Part shown: positions 55,957 through 64,000 of the stretch, one piece after another
Layout of the letters: each line of letters starts with the position of its first letter
Numbering within the stretch: position 1 is the first letter of the stretch
Assembly: GCA_023014485.1 (NCBI GenBank)
Contig: JAJOZX010006147.1
Coordinates: forward strand, 195,001 to 259,000
Length of the DNA: 64,000 nt
From: Bathynomus jamesi
Lineage: Eukaryota; Arthropoda; Malacostraca; Isopoda; Cirolanidae
Direction: 5' to 3'
Program-made: the position numbers and the translations under genes
Notes under the pieces: model-generated
Database searches by the model: none
The model's input: only the letters and a program-made list of their open reading frames with translations
Told to the model about the DNA's origin: nothing

Positions 55957-57201
55957 TTTAAAAGTCAGTGACTACACTCCTGAGTCTGTCAATTTCTATT
56001 CGAGCTTGTGATTCGAGGTATACTCGTACACTAATAGGGGCGTCTAGCGGCTTGGTGAATTCCAATCTGACTGAAATGTTTTCACTCTGCTGTGGACTTT
56101 AGTGTGTATTTACACTAGCAGATAAGTCAGGAGTTATACCAATCCCCAATTCATCACAAGCACCAGCGTTATGTGCAAGATTACTATATGCTCTCGAGCA
56201 AAGCGGGAACACAGCATCTGATGAATAATCCGTTTCCATTTTTCCCCCCAGCGCTATGCCTCTGACGTATAGAGTTATATTTTTAAGGCCGAAATTCTCG
56301 AGTTTAAAGGCGTTCTTTTTATATTTCCCATTCACAGAAACGTGATCCTGCTTTCCAATTAACAACCTCTTAGGTAGAGCTTCCAGGGCAATGTTTTCTA
56401 TCTGTTTCGAGGCCAACCCTGCGGGCACCGTGTACTCTGTTAATTGGGTATTTTACTGTGGCATGTAGTAAACTTTTTTCAAATTCTCTTTGTTTTGGCG
56501 AACTTAATTTCACACGGCGTACGCGAAGTTACGTTTCCATAACATGAATCACAATGGACTTTGCGCCCTCTTCTAGATCAGGTCCCAGATTTATGCAGAT
56601 CTCAGGATTCGTGCGAGTGAGCTTTATTTTTATATCGATCCCATTCACAAGCAGTTTCTCCTGAAATGTGAAGTCTGTATGTAGACGTCCGAAGCATTCG
56701 TATACTGTATCTTCTTTTTAGAATTTGAAAATTTGTCCTTTATACTGCTTTCGTCTTTAGTCTGATAATAGCCCTCGGCAGTTAAAAAGGTATCCTTCGC
56801 TTCTTTTGAAAAGTTGAGGAAACTTTCCAGATAGGCTCGTAGGTGATAATAACCCTTCCTGCAGAGATGTTGACCTGATTTAAATACACATCACACTGGC
56901 TGAATATGGAGTGTAGAAAGTTTGTTTCTGGGTATATAATGTATTTATCATCGCAGTCCGTTCCATCTGAATGGGCTATACTTAGTTTAGCATACATGTG
57001 CATGCAGCTTGGATCAAAAAAGTAAGAGCCTGAGCTGGGTCTCACGAATTCTATAGGAGCACTCGGGGAACTAATTGTGTTTAACGGGTTAATTGCAATA
57101 AAGTCACTGTGCTCAATAGAAACTTGTGTTGTGGGCAGGTCAAAGAGGGACAGCTCCGATTTAAAACATTGTGAACTACACGGATGTATGAAACATGCCA
57201 T
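55957..57201 (-). pseudogene. Polinton major capsid protein (double jelly-roll), broken
   Basis: Probable start MACFIHPCSSQCFKSELSLF at 57201. N-terminal part (57201-56782): KSELSLFDLPTTQVSIEH, SYFFDPSCMHMYAKLSIAH and NQVNISAGRV. Middle part in other frames: GRLHTDFTFQEKLLVNGID (near 56680) and LRVRRVKLSSPKQREFE (near 56510). C-terminal part (56428-56099 and below): ALPKRLLIGKQDHVSVNG, and ENISVRLEFTKPLDAPISVR towards 55960. About 415 residues in total, usual for Polinton capsid proteins. I count at least three frame breaks. It lies between the PX-like gene and the protease. Confidence 0.8.
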
Positions 57202-57316
57202 GATGAACCAGAAATAGCGCCACCTCTCTCGACAAGTAGTAAGCAACCTATGATTCATGAGAGCAGTCCTTAGATTATATCATTTAAAAATATTATCAAC
57301 CATAGGTTTCACTCGC

Positions 57317-57679
57317 TTAGAGCACGCCTTTGTTTGATGTCCTTTTACGTTTAACGCCACGTGCTGGTAACCCCTTCTTCTTCTTCCGGACAGCCCTCTT
57401 CTTCTTCTTTCCACCACCACGCATTTTTCTCTTTGCATCTTTGATGATTTCGTCCCGTGTACGCTTTAAGTGCTTTTTTTTATAGCTTCTTTAGGTCTAG
57501 CCCCCGCCATTATGTCTTTTACCGTATTAAAACCTGATTGTAACGCTTTCCTCCGAAGTATCTGGCACCCCTCTTCAGCAAGGGGACAGCCGCACGTAGT
57601 ATGGTTGAAAAATGGATCCAATCCCACTCCCACGCTGGTATCTCACTCCTCGATAGACTGTGAAAGGCCTTCGGGCCAT
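57317..57679 (-). pseudogene. Polinton PX-like basic protein, frameshifted
   Basis: Starts MARRPFTVYRGVRYQRGSG at 57679, overlapping the stop of the penton gene (TAATG). A frameshift near 57580 and an extra base in an A-run near 57475 split it; the C-terminal half is extremely basic (RGGGKKKKRAVRKKKKGLP, then RGVKRKRTS). The glycine-rich N-terminus and basic C-terminus fit the PX proteins of Polintons, which resemble adenovirus core/membrane-lytic proteins. The position between penton and major capsid genes agrees. The name PX is from recall of the family, not a search. Confidence 0.55.
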
Positions 57680-58540
57680 TATAACTTAGTGCGTCGAAAG
57701 TGCAGCTTCACTGTTAAGCTCCCGTCACCGAATGGGAAATTTTTTCCCTCAATCGTTCTTATATATATATATTGAGATATTGGTTAATAGATTAGTCGCG
57801 ACATTCGCATAATGAGGTTTGTCATATGTAATGCTGAAGCTCTTCGCTCTATGGTTAGGGATGTGAGCGATGCGCAGCAGACGTGCCTGGGTATCCGCAA
57901 CAAACTGGTGCTCCACTATATTGCTGTAAATATAGCACATGTTTAGCGGTGTATAGCCATCGCCCAATTTCTCCAGTTTCAACTGATACATTTGGATGGA
58001 CAAATCCTGTTGTACTTCGTGACAGGTGTCTCTTTGGATTGCTGCTCCATATCGGCCCTAGGTTATAATTTTGAACAGTCCTTTGTCTTTAATATTTCTA
58101 TTAGCCTGTGATTTTAGGGTCAGAGTATGTACAGGGGTTTCTTTGTTTACGATTTCGTATACTAAATCAACCGTAAGATTTGAACTTCTTAAACCAACGT
58201 TTAAGTCTCTCACAACATCATGCCGCACCATAACGGCTCGGGCCCAGTGTTACTACTGTAGTGTAATACCGTGCATCCCCACTCCGGGCGATACGCATGG
58301 TTTCATCCCGAGTTACCCCACTTTTTCACATTCATCAAGGTCTCTAAGAACCGTAAAAATGGGAACTTTATATTCAATACTTAAAAAGAGGGTGTCCAGC
58401 TGAGTTTCGCATATCCCCACCTCTTACGAATCACGATCCAATTCAGTGGGCCCATGGAGTTCTGTTACAAAGTTAGCCAGGGTGTTGTTAGGATGTATAG
58501 TCAGAGAAGAAAAGGACGGTGTGTGACGCAAAAATGGTTA
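57679..58540 (-). pseudogene. Polinton penton (minor capsid) protein, broken
   Basis: N-terminal block near 58510-58400: LRHTPSFSSLTIHPNNTLAN and VGICETQLDTLF, the start of the single jelly-roll minor capsid protein of Polintons. The C-terminal part at 58003-57679 holds MYQLKLEKLGDG, NIVEHQFVADTQARLLRIAH and, after a frame break, FGDGSLTVKLHFR, the typical family ending. It has several frameshifts and a stop in the EVGI region. Together about 285 residues, the expected size. Immediately upstream is the integrase; downstream it overlaps the PX-like gene by one base of TAATG. Confidence 0.75.
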
Positions 58541-58556
58541 GGCGCCATGTTGCATA

Positions 58557-59632
58557 CTATTTAAGCTTCATTATTGCAGCAGCTTTTATATAGGTGTTGA
58601 GGCTTTCCGGGTATCCTAGCCATTTCACCAGGTACAATTTTCTCTTTCCTGAACCTTTGTTGCCTAAAATTTTTTCAATTTTAAAAAAAAAAATTCCTAA
58701 ATTAAATGTCACTTTTTGCAACTCCTCGCGATGAAAGCCTCCTGCGATTTCTTCCCCATTCAAATCTTCAACGTAATATACAGCATTATCTCGCCTTTAG
58801 GTCTCATAGCCCTAACTTTAAAAATCTCACGTGTCCAACCTTGCTCAAATCCCTTCGCGAATTTATTACCCGAACGCGAACAGTCTTACATAATCATTGA
58901 TTTTGAAACGTGTAGAGTGTGGGACGGTTCTACGAATATCTCTTCTCACCTCACGCTCTGTGTACGTACTCTTTCTAAAACCTCGTTAGGTGTTGTTCCA
59001 ATCGTGCGATGGTGTGAACGGTTGTATGATGAGGCCAGTGATTGCAGAATGTCCATATATCTGTATGTGTTTTTATGTGTAAAATAGCGATGTATGCGTT
59101 CCTTTATGGTACGTTGAACTCTTTCAGCTAAAGAGGCCTTATGTATAAAATTGCTAGTGTAGTAGCCGATATTAAACTCTGTCAGCATGTTCTGAAAAGC
59201 TCGGCCTATAAATTCTTTCCTCATATCCGTACAAAAATAGCCTGGAATCCTGTTTTCTTTCAGCATCAGCGTTTTGTGGCTTTAGCAACTGTTTCAGGCG
59301 ATTTATTTTTCAGAAGAATTAGCCACAGATATCTAAAGAATACATCTATTATGAATAGGATGTAGCGGTAGCCATCATTATACACTGAATATCTTTGCAT
59401 GTCTGTTAAATCCGTTTGCTAAATAGTAAATCGAAGCCGCTGTCGTCTTGGCTGTTTTAAAACTTTTTCTCACCGGCTTATGAAGTGTATAAGCATCCTG
59501 CTCCCGCAAAAACCTCCCAACGTCTTTTCTCCCTAACCCAGCATTGTAAACACTTCTGTACAGTCTATCAACAACGCGGTAGGAAGCTGGGCTAGAAATG
59601 TCATAATAGCGTCTTCTTAATATGTTAGCCAT
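58557..59632 (-). pseudogene. Polinton retroviral-type integrase with chromodomain, broken
   Basis: Starts MANILRRRYYDISSPASYRV at 59632. Catalytic core pieces: QTDLTDMQRYS with the first Asp (near 59400), DGYRYILFIIDVF, FCTDMRKEFIGRAFQNML with the second Asp (near 59225), ERVQRTIKERIHRYF with the Glu (near 59110) and a TTPNEVLERVR tail. After a break comes a C-terminal chromodomain-like block IEKILGNKGSGKRKLYLVKW (58557-58680). This order is that of Polinton integrases, which insert the element. At least three frameshifts or stops. Confidence 0.85.
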
Positions 59633-60380
59633 TTGCGTATTTTGGAGGCACGTGGAGAGGGTTGACCGTTGTTGTTTGGTTTCTTCTTTCTCCTCTTCAG
59701 AGATGCTACCGTTGGGGGTGATGGCGTGCTCAGTTGTGGCACATGCGAGGCTTGTTCCAAGTCTTTTAACCTGGTCAGATTTCCTATCAATGTTTTGGGG
59801 ACATTTATTCGCTGTAGTCTTGTTTTAATATGTTTCCATCATGATGGTGAGGGCCTGTCCCACTCTCTCACCAGATCATGGACGATGTCAACGATATTCG
59901 AACCCTGTATCTTTGTTCCTTCAACAATGACTTCACCTGTATCGCTCCACTGTATGATGGGGTCCTCATTCAATAGATTAAAAAGACTTAAACCTTTATT
60001 CCTGATGTTTGTGGAAGGCTGCTTTTTAATACTTATTCGATGTGTTGTGTGGCCGACCAGATATTCTTTGGTTATTCTGCTTTAACGTCGGCCCCAGGTC
60101 TTATGTCGCCATGTTCATCGTTGTCCGCGCTGTGTCTAATAACCACGGGGATCTCTATCGGATTCTTATAATTTTCGTACTCATGAAGAAATTTCTGCAG
60201 AGCTTCTTGGTATAAGATTCTTTTCTAATCAGATGACTTTTCGCTGTTTAATAGATAGGGCTAACAATTCACTTTCCATTCTTTTAAACCTATTTTTACG
60301 GGTTCTAAAACCGTATCTGAACTCCTTGAGCTTTGCAGTGAAGCATACACCTCGTGTGGAATCACTACCACTTTCTTCAT
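59617..60380 (-). pseudogene. Conserved Polinton ORF (kWLTY type), broken
   Basis: Begins MKKVVVIPHEVYASLQSS at 60380. Later frames give YQEALQKFLHEYENYKNPI, ITKEYLVGHTTHRISI, and LLNEDPIIQWSDTGEVIVEG (about 59950-60010), the motif I recall from a Polinton gene of unknown function (GELILEG-type). The C-terminus RRKKKPNNNGQPSPRAS...KWLTY ends at 59617, 16 bases into the integrase start. Function is unknown; presumably structural or regulatory. Several frame breaks. Confidence 0.55.
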
Positions 60381-60703
60381 TATATTAATCTAGTTAGTAA
60401 AGGCCCCAAAACTGAAAAAAAGATGGGTAGGAATGACCCCCCTCTTTGCAGAATAATTCGTTTTTCTTCCCTACAGTTTGACTTTCACGAGCGAGTGTAC
60501 GTATTATGTTCTTGTAACGGCGTAGGCGAGCCTTCTGAGGGGGTTTCATTTGTTACATTACATTTTATAACGTTAAGACAGATTTCACAGATGCATTTTG
60601 AAAAGTTCGAGTCGATATTTTTAACATACATCTGTTGCAATGCCCGGGGCAGTCGATGATAAATTTTTATTAACTCATGGTATTTCTTTAGCCACTTTGT
60701 CAT
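60381..60703 (-). pseudogene. Small conserved Polinton gene, frameshifted
   Basis: Starts MTKWLKKYHELIKIYHRLPR at 60703; the ATPase stop is in the ATGA overlap at 60700-60703. The CICEICLNVIKCNV motif is typical of a short Polinton gene I recall from insect and shrimp elements. The first open frame closes at 60485; a basic KRTNYSAKRGVIPTH-like continuation follows in another frame to about 60381. Function unknown. Confidence 0.55.
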
Positions 60704-61338
60704 TCTGGAATATACACGGTTTCAGGCTCATTTGGGAATATATTCGTTCTTAGAAGCACCCTAAACGTGTTTCGTGGGTGAAGGTCACAAAGCAAATATC
60801 CATAACGTTGACTTGTAGCTTCTTTATAAACTTCCAAAAACTCCTTACGCTGATTCGGGAACATTTGATCAGCTAATACCCCAATTTGTGACACATCTCT
60901 ACACTGCGCAAATAAGAATAGACGTTGTGTATTTAACGACACATCGCGCATGTATCTATTTTTAAAAAGTAAATTCTGGTTGATAAAGAACACAATTATG
61001 TTAAGATGATGGGAGAACACTGTAAATGTCTCGGCAAACGTTTTACCCATTTCTAACATGAGATCGTCAATTACAATGACAGTATGTTCATTTCCCTTTA
61101 GCGAATTAACGTCATATACACTTTTGTGGAACAAAATATCAATTTGGTACTTGTTGAACACTGACTGGTACGTCGAATAGCACCATATGACTTCATGCAT
61201 AAATTGTGGGAACATCTCCCCCTTATCTTTAATGATTTTAAGCATAAACACAGTTTTACCACATCCTGTAGGGTCAGATATAATACATGTGGACGGGCTC
61301 GTGAACCTGAATTTTTCTACAGAATCCATCTCTAACAC
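60700..61338 (-). CDS. Polinton packaging ATPase (FtsK/HerA-type), open frame
   Basis: 212 codons starting MLEMDSVEKFRFTSP, uninterrupted. P-loop at residues 22-29 reads DPTGCGKT, with an Asp where the family Walker A has Gly; the truncated copy at 55.1 kb has the Gly. Walker B VIVIDD at about residues 87-92. Then a FINQNLLFKN block and a PRNTF tail. Such ATPases package DNA into capsids. Size is normal for Polinton ATPases. Whether the Asp makes it inactive is not known from sequence. It is the first gene of the cluster and the only Polinton gene here without breaks. Confidence 0.85.
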   Translation of the reverse strand: MLEMDSVEKFRFTSPSTCIISDPTGCGKTVFMLKIIKDKGEMFPQFMHEVIWCYSTYQSVFNKYQIDILFHKSVYDVNSLKGNEHTVIVIDDLMLEMGKTFAETFTVFSHHLNIIVFFINQNLLFKNRYMRDVSLNTQRLFLFAQCRDVSQIGVLADQMFPNQRKEFLEVYKEATSQRYGYLLCDLHPRNTFRVLLRTNIFPNEPETVYIPE

Positions 61339-61413
61339 GTCACATCCATAAGTGGAACATTTACGAAATATAATAAAAATTTAAGAGGTGCTCGTTTATT
61401 CTTGTTTTTCCTC
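61120..61413 (-). repeat. Direct repeat of ATPase 5' region, copy at the 5' end of the cluster
   Basis: Partner of 55131-55425; see that entry. It covers the first about 70 codons of the ATPase and about 75 bp upstream. Confidence 0.85.
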
Positions 61414-61927
61414 TTCTTCCACACAAAATATTTATTTACTCAGTGTTCGTGCCAATGTAACAAACCCGTTTTAAAACTTACAAAATTAGTATTCCTAATT
61501 AGTATTCCATTTTAATTCAAGAATTCCCTTTCGATTCAAGAGGAATTAGTTACGATTTTCACAAAAATAATCCTAATAGTTAATAGAAAATTATTTTCCT
61601 CATAATGTGCTTTCTTAACAATTCACATAAAGTTTTGTGACTGAGACAGCAACTGCTTAATAAAAAGTGGGGTTCGGTTACACGCAAATAAACGTAGACA
61701 GAAAAAATTTGTATAACAAATATTTATTAAATTCAGCGAAGCAAAACAGCGACATCCGCCACCAAAATTAGTTTTAAGTAAACTTTGACGTTTTCTCACT
61801 AATAGTTATCAATAAAATGAAAGCATGAATTGCCATACTTTTGAAATTTATTAAGGTAAATATTTAAGGGAATTTCGGAAGCAGCAAAAAACATTTCATA
61901 AGGCAAAGTTGTTTTTCATAAAATGCG
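61414..61927. other. AT-rich sequence upstream of the Polinton genes
   Basis: No polymerase B, terminal repeat or frame recognised. Confidence 0.45.
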
Positions 61928-62192
61928 AAAAATTAAGTAGTTACTCCTAATTTAATTTCTGTTTTGTTTTAAAAATTATATTGATGTTTTTATGTTATAG
62001 TTTAATGATATATTTGTATATTAAGACGGAATTTGTTTTAAATAACTCGTTGGTGTGAATAATTCACTAATTGACGAAAAATTAAATGGTTACCCCTAAT
62101 TTAATTTCTATTTTGTTTTAAAAATTATATTAATGCTTTTTATTTTATAGTTTAAGGATAAATTTGTATATTAAGGTGAAAATTTGTTTTTC
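61928..62192. repeat. Tandem duplication, about 115-bp units
   Basis: Copy 1 (61928-62042) and copy 2 (62077-62192) share AATTAA-TGGTTAC(T/C)CCTAAT, TTAATTTCT-TTTTGTTTTA and AAATTATATT-ATG, with roughly 85-90 percent identity. Confidence 0.8.
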
Positions 62193-62520
62193 TATTAAAC
62201 TTACTTTATCATATTCGATTTTTTGTTTAAAAGATCGTACACCAAACGTCAAATTGGCCTTGTGGTAGCTTTCCACCATGAGAAGCTCAATAGTAGCGTT
62301 GCCCTTTTTTTGAGACCTTGTCGGTCTACCCCTGGCCCCATAAACGTATTTGTTTATGCTTAATAGCTTTGTCTATTAATTGGGTCGCATTTAGAGATTT
62401 TGTCGGTCTATCAGAGCTGGTAAGTAAAATCGGTGAGTAAGGCGGTGTTGGTAAGTAATGCCGTAGGTACGGCGGTTGTGTAATACTGTGTTACTGCCGA
62501 GAGGTCTTAAGGTCTAGACG

Positions 62521-63099
62521 ATTGGTTGTGGTCCTATCTCGTCTACGTGGTGTTGATGGGATGATCTCCTAAAAGTCTATACTTGGATGATTGGTTGTAA
62601 CCCTCATCTCACCATGTGCTGTTGATGGGATGAGCTCCTAAAAGTCTATACTTAGACGACTGGTGGTTGTGGTGCTGTCGTGATGGTTGTGGGGAGGTAT
62701 TCTTTTCGTGTGGTAGTTATTCAGCTTGCTCGTATATATTTTGCTATTGGGACTTTACATTCATCTGTTTATATACGTTGTGTGTGTGTGTAATAATATG
62801 GGATCTATGGATTGGCTGTAGCCCTCGTCTCAGCTACGTGGTGTTGGTGGGATGAGCTCCTAAAAGTCTATACCTAGACGATTGGTTGTAGCCCTTATTT
62901 CACCATGTGCTGTTGATGGGATAAGTTCCTGAAAGTCTATATATACTTAGACGATTGGTGGTTGTGGTGTTGGTTGTGGGGAGGTATTCTTTTTGTGTGG
63001 TAGTTATTCGGCATGCTCGTATATATTTTGCTATTGGGACTTTACATGCATCTGTTTATATACGTTGTGTGTGTGTGTGTGTGTAATAATATGGGATAT
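62521..63099. repeat. 290-bp tandem duplication with internal repeats
   Basis: Copy 1 (62521-62810) and copy 2 (62811-63099) have the same order: ATTGG-TGTAGCCCTC-TCTC, ACGTGGTGTTG, GGGATGAGCTCCTAAAAGTC, TGGTGGTTGTGGTG, GGGGAGGTATTCTTTT, TATATATTTTGCTATTGGGA, ACGTTGTGTGTGTGTG. Inside each copy a shorter block (GATTGGTTGTAGCCCT... AAAGTCTATACTTAGACG) is itself repeated. Confidence 0.88.
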
Positions 63100-63355
63100 A
63101 TGAGCGTATATATAGTCGGGGAGTGTATGTGCTTGTGTGTGTGCTTTTAATTCTCTCGAAAGTTATTAATATATTCATACACCTAAACAAGCCATTTACG
63201 CCTTCTAAGCCAGGTTAAGCCTTCTAAGCCAATTGGCTAATCAAGCCAACTGGCAGATTTACACCTTCAAAGCCAGGTGTTGAAGCCGAGAGCTTTATAT
63301 GCACCTGGGTCTCCCAAGCGAATGATGGTCTCTCTCTTCTCTCCTCCTCTCTTCT

Positions 63356-63720
63356 CTCTCTCTTAGGTTAAGTATACCCCTTTGGGGGATGAGGACATCA
63401 CACTTTCTTCCCCAAAGTTAGGGTTTAGGTCAGGGTCACCCCTTTGGGGGATGTCATCCTCCCTTCTCCACCCAAAGCTCCCCCTTTCATGCAACTTGGG
63501 GGTTACCCTCACCACTTTTTGCATACTCCCCTCCCCATTACCCTATTTTTCTTTTGCCCCTATGCCCCTTTGCAACATTACCCCTTCCCCCTTGTTGCAT
63601 AACCCCCACCTCCTTTTCAACATTATCCCTACCTCTTTCCAACATTGATCAACACTCCATGCAACATTGTAATTGCATACGCACTCCCTCATTTTGAGGT
63701 CATACTACTGATACATACAA
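63356..63720. other. C-rich low-complexity stretch
   Basis: Pyrimidine-rich with CCCCTTTGGGGGATG at about 63376 and 63440, then many CCCCT and ACATT/ACCCC phrases. An 88-codon frame at 63382-63648 is made of it. I do not see a gene; an exon cannot be excluded because TCTCTCTCTCTTAG precedes it. Confidence 0.4.
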
Positions 63721-63790
63721 TCTTTAAGGAAAAATTAGATGGAGTTACGTGGAGAAAAATAAGAATAACAGTTATTCTTATGTGCATTAC

Positions 63791-64000
63791 GGTGTGTCAA
63801 TTTTGGGGGTGAAATGACTAAATTGAAAATCATGCGATTTGGTAGCAATTTAATGTAATCATTTGACATACAAAATAATATCCTTGCTTCAGAAACAATA
63901 AAAAATAACTCCTACCTACAACAATTTTAATTAAAAAATTCAATTTTTCTGTAAATTCGTAACAAAATAACAAATGTGCGCAAACATCCTATCAACATTT
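63791..64000. mobile_element. Terminus resembling unclassified element copy 3
   Basis: GGTGTGTCAATTTTGGGGGTG at 63791 matches the inverted right end of copy 3 (GGGTGTGTCAATTTGAGAGGTG), including the GGTGAAA that follows. The window ends 210 bases later, so no coding part is visible. Confidence 0.6.

Larger units (their letters stand above)
55083..61413 (-). mobile_element. Polinton/Maverick gene cluster
   Basis: A compact minus-strand run of Polinton-type genes from about 61338 to 55571: ATPase, small gene, conserved ORF, integrase, penton, PX-like protein, major capsid protein, protease. Polintons are large self-synthesising transposons related to viruses, normally also carrying DNA polymerase B, which I do not see here. 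Genes overlap or nearly overlap (ATGA at 60700-60703; TAATG at 57677-57681). A direct repeat of about 290 bp lies at both ends (55131-55425 and 61120-61413). Most genes are broken by stops or frameshifts; the ATPase frame is open. Terminal inverted repeats were not found. Confidence 0.85.

Noticed and set aside
63382..63648. 88-codon Ser/Pro-rich frame
   Set aside because: Made of low-complexity C-rich repeats; no domain.

Overview
The window looks like repeat-dense intergenic DNA from an arthropod, most likely a decapod crustacean. The grounds are AT-rich sequence, very dense (TA)n, (CA)n, (GA)n and (TAA)n microsatellites, interstitial CCTAA (arthropod telomere-type) repeats, and a mixed fossil record of arthropod transposons. 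I recognise no host protein-coding gene. An insect source cannot be excluded. Nearly every readable coding stretch belongs to a mobile element, and most are broken by stops and frameshifts.

Layout. 0-7 kb: a mariner-like transposase tail, a broken endonuclease/reverse-transcriptase LINE with its 3' tail (460-3030), a deleted mariner-like element (3052-3846) and copy 1 of an unclassified transposase-like family (about 4690-6870). 7-20 kb: non-autonomous DNA elements whose ends and target duplications can be read: three hAT-type elements at 9337-9672, 12346-13130 and 13139-13347, a fourth at 18564-19736, and a Mutator-like element at 10509-11125. 21-32 kb: a dimeric tRNA-derived SINE, a decayed hAT with transposase (21333-25072), then copies 2 and 3 of the unclassified family (25734-28414 and 28886-31910), both bounded by short terminal inverted repeats. 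32-43 kb: Tc1, mariner and LINE fragments, including a DD41D mariner-like element with only two nonsense changes (36758-37938). 43-55 kb: LINE scraps, microsatellites, small palindromic elements and a GC-richer block of unknown origin (48.8-49.75 kb). 55.1-61.4 kb: a Polinton/Maverick gene cluster on the minus strand (ATPase, two small conserved genes, integrase, penton, PX-like basic protein, major capsid protein, protease), bounded by a direct repeat of the ATPase 5' part; no DNA polymerase B is visible. 61.4-64 kb: tandem duplications and the terminus of a fourth element resembling copy 3.

Two structures stand out. First, five long hairpins (14.6, 34.1, 35.8, 41.25 and 45.75 kb) share one palindromic core, but the outer stem is different at each locus, and two of them carry the core inside-out. 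Second, the three diverged copies of the unclassified family share an N-terminal DVL motif, an RNase H-like series (D...D...C/H...RW) and a C-terminal ER-VK motif. The best-preserved terminal repeats are of the type AGG(G)TGTGTC or AG(A/G)GTGTCCC.

All family names are from recognition of motifs by eye; no database search was run. Coordinates of decayed elements are approximate to a few tens of bases unless target duplications are quoted.
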